From the NCBI GenBank assembly GCA_032718475.1, contig JAUCBJ010003149.1, forward strand, positions 1 to 64,000: 64,000 bases of DNA. Direction: 5' to 3'. Positions 1 through 14,100 of this stretch are shown here, piece by piece (the stretch's first letter is position 1; every line of letters begins with the position of its first letter). The stretch comes from Nemertoderma westbladi. Lineage: Eukaryota > Xenacoelomorpha > Nemertodermatida > Nemertodermatidae. A model generated the notes under the pieces. It was not told where the DNA came from. It saw only the letters and a program-made list of their open reading frames with translations, and made no database searches. A program made the position numbers and the translations under genes.

Positions 1-690
1 CATGGTGTAACTAGAGAAACATGGTGTAACTAGAGAAACATGGTGTAACTAGAGAAACATGGTGTAACTAGAGAAACATGGTGTAACTAGAGAAACATGG
101 TGTAACTACAGAAACATGGTGTAACTAGAGAAACATTATGTAACTTGAGAAACATGGTGTAACTAGAGAAACATGGTGTAACTAGAGAAACATGGTGTAA
201 CTAGAGAAACATGGTGTAACTACAGAAACATGGTGTAACTAGAGAAACATTATGTAACTTGAGAAACATGGTGTAACTAGAGAAACATGGTGTAACTAGA
301 GAAACATGGTGTAACTAGAGAAACATGGTGTAACTAAAGAAACATGGTGTAACTAGAGAAACATGGTGAAACTAGTGCAACATGGTGAAACTAGTGTAAA
401 ATTGTGTAACCAGTGTAAAATGGTGTAACTAGTGTAAAATGGTGTAACTAGTGTAACATGGTGTAACTAGTGTAACATGGTGTAACTAGTGTAAAATGGT
501 GTAACTAGAGAAACATGGTGAAACTAGTGCAACATGGTGTAACTAGTGTAAAATGGTGTAACCAGTGTAAAATGGTGTAACTAGTATAAAATGGTGTAAC
601 TAGTGTAAAATGGTGTATCTAGTGTAACATGGTGTAACTAGTGTAACATGGTGTAACTAGTGTAAAATGGTGTAACTAGTGCAATGAAAA
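1..690. repeat. 19-bp minisatellite array
   Basis: About 36 head-to-tail copies of a 19-bp unit (catggtgtaactagagaaa and variants) run from the window edge. Two subfamilies are visible: units ending in agagaaa dominate the first half, and units with agtgtaaa dominate after about position 370. Scattered variants (tatgtaacttgag, tgaaactagtgc) recur at regular spacing near 135 and 250, which points to higher-order duplication of multi-unit blocks. The array continues upstream of the window. It has no coding potential. Confidence 0.95.
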
Positions 691-1895
691 AAGAATTAGT
701 GTATGAAAAAAGAATTATTTTCTGAAATATCATCTTCATGCTGCAATTTTTGCAAAAATTAAACACAAAAATGTGATTATCTCGAAATTATATTTTTGCA
801 CTTTAGTTGATTTTCCATATCACAGCACCGACGATATTATTGCACTCTTCACTATGAAATCCTCGTTTCACTTGGATTTTAAAACAACTTCCACTTGAAT
901 TTATTTCTAGATTACTCTACATGAAATAAAAATGTTAATTAAAAGGTCAGTTTCTTCAAGCACTACTTCTTACAATACAGCTCATAGATTCGGAATAAAT
1001 ACTTTGCAGCTATTTGTAATATTCCTAGTAATTTAAGGGACAAGCTTGTTTTAAATTAATCAGAAACAATATTTTTGGAAAATTTTGCACAAAATTCCGT
1101 ACGCAAGTAGCTTGTTTTAGTTGTTTTCATGTAATAATTCAAATTGCCAGAATACAAACCGACAAAAAAAGCTACGCAACATTTGGGCTTGTATATCTGT
1201 TAGTTAGTTACTTAATTACTCGATTATATGATTACTAATTAGCTTTATTATCCAGCTTGTATAACCGTATCGAATTTTAATTGTTTTGCGTTATTGTATC
1301 ACGCTAAATGGGGTTATCAACTAGCTTGTCAGATTATGGTAGCATTGTAGCCACTTTGTCACCATTGCTACCTAAGTAGCAAGGGTGCCACTCATGGTAG
1401 CTGAACCGACAGTTTCATATTCTGCATAGGTAGCAAGGACGCCAGTCCCTTTTTAGTGAGAATGGCGTCCTTGCTACGTTTTGTGTCCATATATATATAT
1501 ATATACATTGAAAAATTATATTCTAACATACTAACATCTTCATTGAAATATTCTTTATTAATTGAAAAATATATCAAGACATCTGATATTAGAACTAAGT
1601 AAGATTTTTGCAATGCATTAATTTAAGAAGATATGTTGCATATATTTCACTTATAACAATGTATTGAAAACTACAAAAACTGTGTTAGTACATAATTGTT
1701 TATCCGTCTTTGAAGATCATGGATAGGCCACTCAATTCATAAAATTCACAATCATGGTCAGTTTTTTCAGTTACCACATTATAGCACCCAGTCCCAGTTA
1801 AAAATGTATAGTCCAGGTGACATTTAAAAAATAATTTAATGAAACACCACAAATCTAACAACAACTATAATTAATATATAAAAATAAATTTATAG
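691..1895. other. AT-rich non-coding stretch upstream of first visible EGF exon
   Basis: No gene is seen here. The stretch is either an intron of the EGF-ShKT gene or its 5' flank. From about 1540 onward it is a diverged copy of the sequence found upstream of the other EGF exons (for example 9595-9942), so the duplicated unit includes this upstream intron sequence. Confidence 0.6.
1430..1477. repeat. Perfect 15-bp inverted repeat (hairpin)
   Basis: Arms GTAGCAAGGACGCCA (1430-1444) and TGGCGTCCTTGCTAC (1463-1477) are exact reverse complements around an 18-bp loop. Related gtagcaagg/gctacc fragments lie just upstream at 1360-1400, which suggests the end of a small foldback element rather than a chance palindrome. 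Confidence 0.75.
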
Positions 1896-2009
1896 TGAAT
1901 CCTTGCCATGGTATTGATTGTAATGGTAGAGGAACATGTAACAATGTGGGAGGTGGTGCTGTATGTGACTGCAGCGATGGTTATGATTCTGTTGGTGGCA
2001 CTTGTGTTG
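1896..2009 (+). CDS. EGF-like exon 1 (phase 1-1)
   Basis: A 114-bp exon lies between a TTTATAG acceptor and a GTAAGT donor. It encodes one EGF-like domain with six cysteines in a C-x4-C-x5-C-x8-C-x1-C-x10-C pattern, beginning NPCHGIDC and ending GGTCVG. It has an Arg codon (AGA) where most sister exons have Lys (AAA), so it is one of the more diverged copies. Confidence 0.85.
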
Positions 2010-5000
2010 GTAAGTAATATATCAGTACCGGATTATAGCCTGTATGTGATCAGTATAAAACCAATCAATTTACAATGTTACGATATTACAATGTTTATCA
2101 AATATATTAAGCATATAATTAATATTTCACTCGAAACTGGGTAATGTCAAAATCTGTTACTCATACAGCCTCAATATATCTGAATTATAACTGCATAAGT
2201 TCTTTAGATCATTTTCCTGAAACAAATTAGTAGTCTTGCTCGAAAAATCTAGAAATGGGTAGTTATTTCAAAGGCTTTCTGACATCAGACAGGTAAGCAA
2301 GACGTGCAGTTCATTTTATATTGATGTATTGCCACATGCACATACTCTTTGGTCAGCTCGTATGCAGCTCCAACTTCCAGTTTCTACTTTCAGTTTATGG
2401 GCCATTAACCATATCCGGGACATGCAAACCCTTACATAGTCTGGGATGAACGGTTTCGCAGCTGTTTACTGGATTGATTGGAGAGATCGGGATCTATTTG
2501 TGTACAGTATGTCACAAACTTTGTCGCTGTAAGCGGTTTATATAATATACGTTTGCGATCGTCTTCAAGAGGATCAAAATGGTTATACTCTAAGGAATCA
2601 GCTAATAATCAGAATCCAGGAGTATTTGCAAATCGACATATTTGTAAGATCTGATATAGGGGTATAACAGGATCGCTAATTTTTAGGATATTCTTCATGT
2701 AGCGTTTTCTATCTGCGAGGATCTAATGCTTTAACAGTGGAATACCATCCTCAACAAGACAGACATCTGTTGGTGTCTTGCACCTCACGGAAAGAAGGGT
2801 TTTCACCAGTTTTGTATAGGCCTTTTCCATTATTTTTATATTATCTACCAGCCAGGTTTCAGATACATAAAGAACTGAAGCGATCACACAGGAATCAAAA
2901 TAAAACTTGCCTCTTTAAAGCAAAAGGAATGGAAGTGTTCTTGGCACATAATATATTGAACTTGTTTACCATCCGTTCACATAAGGTCTCATGTAATTTT
3001 AAAACACTTTTCATTTTACCATCTGCAGTGAATAGAGAGCCGAAGTATGTATATTGTTCACAATGACTGATAGTAACGTTACTGATACACACACATTAAT
3101 AATTTATTGATTCGGAACTACTCAAACCCGACGAGATCTTCTCACAGTGACATTTGATGAATAGTGACCACAAGTCCATGTAGTGGCTAGGAACCATTGT
3201 TTCGATATTAATGAAGTACGAAGGCGCTGGGTAATGACACTGCTTTGCGAGCCACAATGACGGAGTTCAAACAACCCAAGAAAATTTGAAGATGATACAA
3301 CACCGATTGGAAATGGATGATCGCAACGGATTGCAACTACGAGGAATTACAGTATGGTGTCCTACGCACTATTCAGAATTCCAGAATGAGAGTAGCTAAT
3401 AGTATTTAAGCAATATTGTTTTGTTCGAGTCATCTTTGAATGTACTCCTTTCTTGATGTTTTAGATAAATTTGAAACTCATCCTTGAATTATTATGAATA
3501 GATTGGATCCCATATATATATATATTATTTATTATTTCATAAATATATCAAGACATCTGAGATATTACATTTCGTAAAATTCACTATCATGGTCAGTTTT
3601 TTAAGCAATGTTTTCCCACATTACCCAGTAAAAAAATGTACAGTTGAGGTAATATAAAAAAAGTATTTTAATGTAACACTAAAAACCAACCACAACTATA
3701 ATTAATATATAATAACTATTTTATAGTGAATCCTTGCCATGGTATTGATTGTAATGGTAAAGGAACATGTAACAATTTGGGAGGTGGTGCTGTATGTGAC
3801 TGCAGCGATGGTTATGATTCTGTTGGTGGCACTTGTGTTGGTAAGTAATATATCGGTACCGGATTATAGCCTATATGTGATCAGTATAAAACCAATCAAT
3901 TTACAATGTTACAATATTTACAATATTACAATGTTTATCAAATATATTAAGCATATAATTAATATTTCACTCGAAACTGGGTAATGTCAAAATCTGTTAC
4001 TCATACAGCCTCAATATATCTGAATTATAACTGCAATTATTATCTTTAATCAGCTTGTATGCAGCTCCAACTTCCAGTTTCAACTTTCAGTTTATGGGCC
4101 ATTAACCATATCCGGGACATGCAAACCTTTACATAGTCTGGGATGAACGGTTTCGCAGCTGTTTACTGGATTGATTGGAGAGATCGGGATCTATTTGTGT
4201 ACAGTATGTCACAAACTTTGTCGCTGTAAGCGGTTTATATAATATACGTTTGCGATCGTCTTCAAGAGGATCAAAATGGTTATACTCTAAGGAATCAGCT
4301 AATAATCAGAATCCAGGAGTATTTGCAAATCGACATATTTGTAAAATCTGATATAGGGGTATAACAGGATCGCTAATTTTTAGGATATTCTTCATGTAGC
4401 GTTTTCTATCTGCGAGGATCTAATGCTTTAACAGTGGAATACCATCCTCAACAAGACAGACATCTGTTGGTGTCTTGCACCTCATGGAAAGAAGAGTTTT
4501 CACCAGTTTTGTATAGGCCTTTTCCATTATTTTTATATTATCTACCAGCCAGGTTTCAGATACATAAAGAACTGAAGCGATCACACAGGAATCAAAAACT
4601 TGCCTCTTTAAAGCAAAAGGAATGGAAGTGTTCTTGGCACATAATATATTGAACTTGTTTACCATCCGTTCACATAAGGTCTCATGTAATTTTAAAACAC
4701 TTTTCATTTTACCATCTGCAGTGAATAAAGAGCCGAAGTATGTATATTGTTCACAATGACTGATAGTAACATTACCGATACACACACATTAATCATTTAT
4801 TGATTCGGAACTACTCAAACCCGACGAGATCTTCTCACAGTGACATTTGATGAATAGTGACCACAAGTCCATGTAGTGGCTAGGAACCATTGTTTCGATA
4901 TTAATGAGTTACGAAGGCACTGGGTAATGACACTGCTTTGTGAGCCACAATGATGTGAGCCACAATGATGGAGTTCAAACAACCCAAGAAGTAATTTCGG

Positions 5001-8000
5001 AGTAATTTGGCAAATTTTGGTGCTAGCACCAAATTTCGTACCCATCACCAAAAAGTACAAGTTTGCGATGTCCAGTGCTGTTTTCATTGATTCCATCGGA
5101 TTCAGGACCCTCATAAACCCTTATAACGCAAGAAACAAGATGATACTATATACTGATCAATTTGCTTATTTTCAAAAATTTGGTGCTGGCACAAAAATTT
5201 TCACCCACCGGCGAAAAATACAAGTTTGAAAACTCTTATGAAATTTTTTACTGATTCCATTGAATTCAGAACCCTCACAAACCCGTATAACGCAAGAAAC
5301 AAGGTGACACAATCAATTGATATATTTGATGGTTTTCAAAATTTGGTGCTAGCACCATATTTTGCACCCACTTCCGAAAAATACAAGTTTGATATGTCTA
5401 GTTCGATAATTATATATTCCATTTAATTCATAACAGCCATAAACCTCTAAAACGCAAGAAATAAATTGTCACAAGCAATTTTATCTATTGAATGGATTTT
5501 CAAAATTTCGTGCTAGCACCAAAATTTGCACACAGCACCGTAAAATACAAGTTTGATACGCTTGGTGCAACTCGTATATATTCTATCGAAACCAGAACCC
5601 CAAAAAATCCCAATTGCGTAAAAAACAAGTTTCAAACAATCAATTTACAAAATTGACATATTTCAAAATTTGGTGCTGGCACCAAAATTTGGCACCCGCC
5701 GAAAAAAACAAGTTTGAAATTTCTAAATCAATTTATATGAATTCCATCCAATGGCTAACACCAAAAAACCGGTGTAAATCAAAAATAGAGATGTTCCAAT
5801 TCATATTTAATAAAATATAAAATTTTCAAAAAACGTCTCAAAAAAAGTGCCAAAAGTAGGGTTAAAAAATGGTGCTTTAACTCGAAAACTACCCAATATT
5901 TTTTAAAAGGTCACTACTTGGAAGACAATAGATTTTTAGGAAATAAAATTTCAGATTCCCAACTGCGTTTGTTTCAGAATTATTATAAAAAAAACCACGG
6001 GGGGGTCATATTGAGCCCCCCCCCCGTGTTTAATAGGGTTAAGGAGGAAAAACCAGCCGCAAAAAATCTAAGCATCTTTACCTGTTTTCACACCGTAATA
6101 AACCGTAAAGATGGTACAACACCGATTGGACATGGATGATCGCAACGGATTGCAACTACGAGGAATTACAGTATGGTGTCCTACACACTATTCAGAATTC
6201 CAGAAAGAGAGTAGCTAATAGTATTTAAGCAATATTGTTTTGATCGAGTCATCTTTGAATGTACTCCTTTCTTGATGTTTTAGATAAATTTGAAACTCAT
6301 CCTTGAATTATTATGAATAGATTGGATCCCATATATATATATATATTATTTAGTAATTCATAAATATATCAAGACATCTGAGATATTAGAACTAAGAAAG
6401 ATTTATGCAATGAAGCAATTTAAAAAAATATCATATTAGTACATATTTTATTAATCTGTCATTGAAAATCATGGATAGGCAAAACATTTCGTAAAATTCA
6501 CTATCATGGTCAGTTTTTTAAGCAATGTTTTCCCACATTACCCAGTAAAAAAATGTATAGTTGAGGTAATATAAAAAAAGTATTTTAATGTAACACTAAA
6601 AACCAACCACAACTATAATTAATATATAATAATTATTTTATAGTGAATCCTTGCCATGGTATTGATTGTAATGGTAAAGGAACATGTAACAATGTAGGAG
6701 GTGGTGCTGTATGTGACTGCAGCGATGGTTATGATTCTGTTGGTGGCACTTGTGTTGGTAAGTAATAATACTGTCTTGTAGCCTGTATATCTGTTCTTTT
6801 TCATATTATATGTAGTTTTTATTTACAAATATGTTACACAAAGGCAAGTATTAAATTGCCCAATCGTTTTTATATTTAGTAGGTAATCGTCCGAATATTT
6901 AGTAAGTAAGAAACAGATCCGAATTTTTTATGATTTTCTTGGAGAAATGATATTAGTGCTATTCGGAAGAAAATTGAAGTAATACCTTATTACTGTATGT
7001 ATTTGGTATTTACGTAAAAAATCTTAATAGTTATTATTGGAAATTGGGGAAAGGATAAGGATTAGTGGTCATTTTTAAGTGATACTAGGGACAGAGGAAC
7101 ATCTGGGCGCATTTATATTTACTTGGGCGTAATAGTTGTATTCATAGTTAACACATTGTTATTTACAGTGTATATTTAATAAGAATACCACCGCAACCGA
7201 ACTTTGATAGTAAAATGTATAGCCACAGTAATCCCTTAGTAAGAACTCGTGTATAGGTCAACAAAAAGGCACTTTCATGGCGATATATGGTATACCAGTT
7301 TTTCTAAACCAACTTAGCCAGTTTAGATATTTCAGCTCAATTTAGATACCCAACTTAGAAACTTAGCCAACCAATTAGCTAATTTAGATAACTAAGCCAA
7401 TTTAGATGACTATGTCCAATTTCGACAACCAATTTTATCCAAACAAATTTAGTTTCAGTCAAATTTAGTATAAAGGAGGTAGCGATATTAGGCGTAATTA
7501 TTCATATTAGAAACGCAATAGAGCGCGCTTTTAATATTATTTAAATTTGGACTGGAATACTTAAGTATTAGCGCATTATCAAGGTAAATGTTGGGTTTAA
7601 TAGACGCTTCGTGTGCACCAGCTAAGCCGACTCAAATTAAATGATTGGTACTCATTGCATTAGTTTTGCCGGATTAGGTTTCATTGGGGTTTAATTTATT
7701 TCGTTTATTTTATTTTAGTACATAAGTTAAGTGATTGAAATAAAACCTGTCAGTACTAATTTTGCTGACAAAATATTAGCTACAACGTTATTTATTTATT
7801 TATTTGATCAGATTGATTGCAGGAAGGTTGGACTGTATGTATATAGACACAGAATTGGTATTCGAAACACTAGGTAATCTGGTCCTATTGACAGCTGTTT
7901 GACCCAGGTTTAGCACATTCGGTATTCAGATTTATTATTAGATATTTTTGGATAAAATTATAAAAATTAAATTAGCCCGCGTCCCAGTGCACACCCAGAA

Positions 8001-11000
8001 CTACAGATTGTTTGTCGACTGATAAGGCTTCACTACTTGAGTAATAAAATTGATTTTCCCCTTCTGGAGAGAGTAGCCCTGGTGAGGTTACACATTTGCC
8101 ACAGTTAGCAACAGCTGTACGCCCGAGAATAGGAAGATTATTCGATTCTTCCACTGTTCGCGGGTGTTCAGCAGTGGTTGGTGGACCTTAGTGGGAAGAC
8201 TACTGAGTAAAATTAGACAAGTAGTTGAGACCGCATTTAGAATGGCTCGACCTATTAGACTTTCGAAGCCCTGGAGATCAGTGCACCCAGCGAAGAATTT
8301 CTAGACTCTCGAGATCCGAAGTGAGAACATTTGTGGATTCGGTTCTTATCTTTACAGCAAGTAAAGATAATTGTAGATTCTTAATTGATTTATTACTTAT
8401 TAATTATTGATAATTTAATAATAATTATATGTAATAATAATTGTAATTATTAATAATTGATTTAAATTAAAATAACGAGTAAAAGTATATAAGTATATTA
8501 GTATTATTATAAGTATTAAGTATAGAATTATATTAAGTATATAAGTATTATTATTATGGATCATAAATAATTGAAATTGTAACTACTAATAGAATCAAAT
8601 TGCTTTATATGTTATTAATTATTGTTATTAACTCCTTCTCCAACATAATTATTGTCTATTAAATTAACCCTATTTTTACTCTAAGTTTATTCTTCATCCT
8701 CTTTAATCCCTTAAATCTCTTTTGTACCAATGAAGAACAGCTTCCTCCGGAACATCATGGTGAACTGATCGCAGACTTACTGAATTCAACTTCTGAAAGA
8801 AATTGGTAGCCCCGCACTGTCCTCAATCCCCAGCACACTGAGCCCGCACCCCAGCCACTTGGAACGGGACCCTCTTGTATATTTCACAATTCTGTAATGT
8901 ATTCATAATTTGTATCAATATCATTATCTTTTTATTCCATAATTATGTTATAGTGAATCCTTGCCATGGTATTGATTGTAATGGTAAAGGAACATGTAAC
9001 AATGTGGGAGGTGGTGCTGTATGTGACTGCAGCGATGGTTATGATTCTGTTGGGGGCACTTGTGTTGGTAAGTAATATATTGTATGTAAACTGCAATATA
9101 CTGTAGCCAAAAATATTTGTTCTTTTTCATACTATTATATCTATTATATAGTTTTTATTGACAAATATGTTACACAAATGTATGTAAAGATAATTGTAGA
9201 TTCTATATAATTAATTTAAATTAAATTAACGAGTATATTTTACAATTCTGTACTGTTTTCATAATTTGTTTCAATGTCATCATCTGTTGATTCTATCTTG
9301 GCATCAATTTGGGTTGAACATATTCGTTCTGGTGTTCTTGTTATGGTTTTTTTTTTTCAGATGGTCAGTTATTTTCCCATTCCAAAGCTTCATTGTCAAT
9401 ATTGTCCAGACCGCCAAGACCATCTGACCTGTTTTCATACGATCATAAATCCTTCTCCATAACACACCATGAATCTAGGATTAAAACAATATTGGTGTGT
9501 CCTAGTCATCTTTAAACTTACTCCTTTCTTGATATTATAGATGAATTTCAAACTCATCTTTGAATTATTTTGAATAGACTGGATCCCGTATTTATATATT
9601 CTTTCTTAATTCAAAAATATTTCAAGACATCTGATATATTAGAACTACGTAAGATTTAAGCAATGAATCACTTTAAGAAAATATGTTGCATATATTTTAC
9701 TTATCATAATGTATTAAACACTGCAAAAACTATGTGTCAGTACATATTTTATTAATCAGTCATTGAAGATCATGGATAGGCAAAGCAATTCGTAAAATGG
9801 TCATGGTCAGTTTTTTCAGCAATGTTTTCCCTCATTGCCCAGTAAAAATAAATGTACCATTGAGGTAATACAAAAAAAGTAATTTAATGTAACACTAAAA
9901 ACCAACCACAACTATAATTAATATATAATAATTATTTTATAGTGAATCCTTGCCATGGTATTGATTGTAATGGTAAAGGAACATGTAACAATGTAGGAGG
10001 TGGTGCTGTATGTGACTGCAGCGATGGTTATGATTCTGTTGGTGGCACTTGTGTTGGTAAGTAATAATACTGTCTTGTAGCCTGTATATCTGTTCTTTTT
10101 CATATTATATGTAGTTTTTATTTACAAATATGTTACACAAAGGCAAGTATTAAATTGCCCAATCGTTTTTATATTTAGTAGGTAATCGTCCGAATATTTA
10201 GTAAGTAAGAAACAGATCCGAATTTTTTATGATTTTCTTGGAGAAATGATATTAGTGCTATTCGGAAGAAAATTGAAGTAATACCTTATTACTGTATGTA
10301 TTTGGTATTTACGTAAAAAATCTTAATAGTTATTATTGGAAATTGGGGAAAGGATAAGGATTAGTGGTCATTTTTAAGTGATACTAGGGACAGAGGAACA
10401 TCTGGGCGCATTTATATTTACTTGGGCGTAATAGTTGTATTCATAGTTAACACATTGTTATTTACAGTGTATATTTAATAAGAATACCACCGCAACCGAA
10501 CTTTGATAGTAAAATGTATAGCCACAGTAATCCCTTAGTAAGAACTCGTGTATAGGTCGACAAAAAGGCACTTTCAATGGCGGGTGAGGGAGGTTGAACA
10601 CGGCAACTTCACTCCCCTCATCTTCACGGCTTTCGGCGGGATGTCCAAAGCCGCCACGCAGTTTGTTACTCGCCTGGCCCACAAGATCGCAGACAAAAGG
10701 GAGGTCCGGTACTCCGACAGTATTATCTGGGTTCGCCGGCGACTGAGTTTCGCGTTGCTGAGGTCGTCGCTGCTCTGTTTGCGTGGCTGTAGATCAGCTT
10801 CTCGCCGCCCAGTCCGCTGCAATATCGCGGAGGCGTCCATTCTCCTGGCGAATGCAAACTCGGACCCAACAGGCTGAATGGCAGTGCAGTGGTAGACAGT
10901 GCAGTACACAGTACAGCAGTACATGCTGTTTAAATAGCAATCTGGTTGCTAGGCAGCCGTCAAATACAGCTGGTGGTGGTTGTACAATTGTTTTTTAAAT

Positions 11001-11113
11001 TTCCCGCGTTTCTGTAATTACTGTTTTTAATTGTTTGTTATAGTGCCTATAATTGTGTTTGTATTTCTGAAGGTTTTTATTATTTTGTGAATAAATGAGG
11101 CTTGTAAAGTTAA

Positions 11114-11168
<55 letters not shown>

Positions 11169-14100
11169 TTCATGGCGATATATGGTATACCAGTTTTTCT
11201 AAACCAACTTAGCCAGTTTAGATATTTCAGCTCAATTTAGATACCCAACTTAGAAACTTAGCCAACCAATTAGCTAATTTAGATAACTAAGCCAATTTAG
11301 ATGACTATGTCCAATTTCGACAACCAATTTTATCCAAACAAATTTAGTTTCAGTCAAATTTAGTATAAAGGAGGTAGCGATATTAGGCGTAATTATTCAT
11401 ATTAGAAACGCAATAGAGCGCGCTTTTAATATTATTTAAATTTGGACTGGAATACTTAAGTATTAGCGCATTATCAAGGTAAATGTTGGGTTTAATAGAC
11501 GCTTCGTGTGCACCAGCTAAGCCGACTCAAATTAAATGATTGGTACTCATTGCATTAGTTTTGCCGGATTAGGTTTCATTGGGGTTTAATTTATTTCGTT
11601 TATTTTATTTTAGTACATAAGTTAAGTGATTGAAATAAAACCTGTCAGTACTAATTTTGCTGACAAAATATTAGCTACAACGTTATTTATTTATTTATTT
11701 GATCAGATTGATTGCAGGAAGGTTGGACTGTATGTATATAGACACAGAATTGGTATTCGAAACACTAGGTAATCTGGTCCTATTGACAGCTGTTTGACCC
11801 AGGTTTAGCACATTCGGTATTCAGATTTATTATTAGATATTTTTGGATAAAATTATAAAAATTAAATTAGCCCGCGTCCCAGTGCACACCCAGAACTACA
11901 GATTGTTTGTCGACTGATAAGGCTTCACTACTTGAGTAATAAAATTGATTTTCCCCTTCTGGAGAGAGTAGCCCTGGTGAGGTTACACATTTGCCACAGT
12001 TAGCAACAGCTGTACGCCCGAGAATAGGAAGATTATTCGATTCTTCCACTGTTCGCGGGTGTTCAGCAGTGGTTGGTGGACCTTAGTGGGAAGACTACTG
12101 AGTAAAATTAGACAAGTAGTTGAGACCGCATTTAGAATGGCTCGACCTATTAGACTTTCGAAGCCCTGGAGATCAGTGCACCCAGCGAAGAATTTCTAGA
12201 CTCTCGAGATCCGAAGTGAGAACATTTGTGGATTCGGTTCTTATCTTTACAGCAAGTAAAGATAATTGTAGATTCTTAATTGATTTATTACTTATTAATT
12301 ATTGATAATTTAATAATAATTATATGTAATAATAATTGTAATTATTAATAATTGATTTAAATTAAAATAACGAGTAAAAGTATATAAGTATATTAGTATT
12401 ATTATAAGTATTAAGTATAGAATTATATTAAGTATATAAGTATTATTATTATGGATCATAAATAATTGAAATTGTAACTACTAATAGAATCAAATTGCTT
12501 TATATGTTATTAATTATTGTTATTAACTCCTTCTCCAACATAATTATTGTCTATTAAATTAACCCTATTTTTACTCTAAGTTTATTCTTCATCCTCTTTA
12601 ATCCCTTAAATCTCTGGTGTACCAATGAAGAACAGCTTCCTCCGGAACATCATGGTGAACTGATCGCAGACTTACTGAATTCAACTTCTGAAAGAAATTG
12701 GTAGCCCCGCACTGTCCTCAATCCCCAGCACACTGAGCCCGCACCCCAGCCACTTGGAACGGGACCCTCTTGTATATTTCACAATTCTGTAATGTATTCA
12801 TAATTTGTATCAATATCATTATCTTTTTATTCCATAATTATGTTATAGTGAATCCTTGCCATGGTATTGATTGTAATGGTAAAGGAACATGTAACAATGT
12901 GGGAGGTGGTGCTGTATGTGACTGCAGCGATGGTTATGATTCTGTTGGGGGCACTTGTGTTGGTAAGTAATATATTGTATGTAAACTGCAATATACTGTA
13001 GCCAAAAATATTTGTTCTTGTTCATACTATTATATCTATTATATAGTTTTTATTGACAAATATGTTACACAAATGTATGTAAAGATAATTGTAGATTCTA
13101 TATAATTAATTTAAATTAAATTAACGAGTATATTTTACAATTCTGTACTGTTTTCATAATTTGTTTCAATGTCATCATCTGTTGATTCTATCTTGGCATC
13201 AATTTGGGTTGAACATATTCGTTCTGGTGTTCTTGTTATGGTTTTTTTTTTTCAGATGGTCAGTTATTTTCCCATTCCAAAGCTTCATTGTCAATATTGT
13301 CCAGACCGCCAAGACCATCTTACCTGTTTTCATACGATCATAAATCCTTCTCCATAACACACCATGAATCTAGGATTAAAACAATATTGGTGTGTCCTAG
13401 TCATCTTTAAACTTACTCCTTTCTTGATATTATAGATGAATTTCAAACTCATCTTTGAATTATTTTGAATAGACTGGATCCCGTATTTATATATTCTTTC
13501 TTAATTCAAAAATATTTCAAGACATCTGATATATTAGAACTACGTAAGATTTAAGCAATGAATCACTTTAAGAAAATATGTTGCATATATTTTACTTATC
13601 ATAATGTATTAAACACTGCAAAAACTATGTGTCAGTACATATTTTATTAATCAGTCATTGAAGATCATGGATAGGCAAAGCAATTCGTAAAATGGTCATG
13701 GTCAGTTTTTTCAGCAATGTTTTCCCTCATTGCCCAGTAAAAATAAATGTACCATTGAGGTAATACAAAAAAAGTAATTTAATGTAACACTAAAAACCAA
13801 CCACAACTATAATTAATATATAATAATTATTTTATAGTGAATCCTTGCCATGGTATTGATTGTAATGGTAAAGGAACATGTAACAATGTAGGAGGTGGTG
13901 CTGTATGTGACTGCAGCGATGGTTATGATTCTGTTGGTGGCACTTGTGTTGGTAAGTAATAATACTGTCTTGTAGCCTGTATATCTGTTCTTTTTCATAT
14001 TATATGTAGTTTTTATTTACAAATATGTTACACAAAGGCAAGTATTAAATTGCCCAATCGTTTTTATATTTAGTAGGTAATCGTCCGAATATTTAGTAAG

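Larger units (their letters stand above)
1896..3726. repeat. Duplicated block I (1.83 kb, contains EGF exon 1)
   Basis: This segment recurs as block II (3727-6643). Shared landmarks include the exon, the intronic RT fragment, the string ending caacccaagaa (3283 and about 4990), and the pre-exon intron ending near caccaaccacaac. Block II lacks about 140 bp present here near 2200-2350 and carries an extra TTAA-type repeat. Confidence 0.85.
3727..6643. repeat. Duplicated block II (2.92 kb, contains EGF exon 2)
   Basis: Copy of block I. The sequence 6110-6643 upstream of exon 3 matches 3290-3726 upstream of exon 2, so both flanks of the unit are duplicated. The larger size is explained by the insert at about 4991-6042, which is absent from block I at the corresponding point (3283/3284). 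Confidence 0.85.
6644..9942. repeat. Tandem block A1 (3299 bp; EGF exons 3 and 4)
   Basis: First of three head-to-tail copies of a two-exon unit. Spacing from exon 3 to exon 5 is 3299 bp. Nearly identical to A2 apart from the LINE insert and a few substitutions (for example ctcttttgtacc at 8718 versus ctctggtgtacc). The intron holds AT-rich DNA, a degenerate aatttagat/acttagcca repeat at about 7310-7430, and a GC-richer island at about 7980-8340 of unknown origin. Confidence 0.92.
9943..13837. repeat. Tandem block A2 (3895 bp; EGF exons 5 and 6, carries LINE insert)
   Basis: Second copy. It is 596 bp longer than A1, which equals the 589-bp insert plus its 7-bp target duplication. Apart from that it runs collinear with A1 throughout. 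Confidence 0.92.

Noticed and set aside
1-690. CRISPR array
   Set aside because: Units are contiguous 19-mers without spacers, and the genome is eukaryotic; it is a minisatellite.
1908-3984. 78-81-codon plus-strand frames starting ATGGTATTGATTG (at 1908, 3739)
   Set aside because: They are an alternative frame of the EGF exons read into the intron; the exon frame with six cysteines and phased splice sites is the real one.
7972-8410. 60-codon frames MEESNNLPI... (minus) and MRPHLEWLDL... (plus), repeated at 11.9 and 12.1 kb
   Set aside because: The repetition is due to block duplication, both strands are open by chance in a GC-richer island, and no motif is recognisable.
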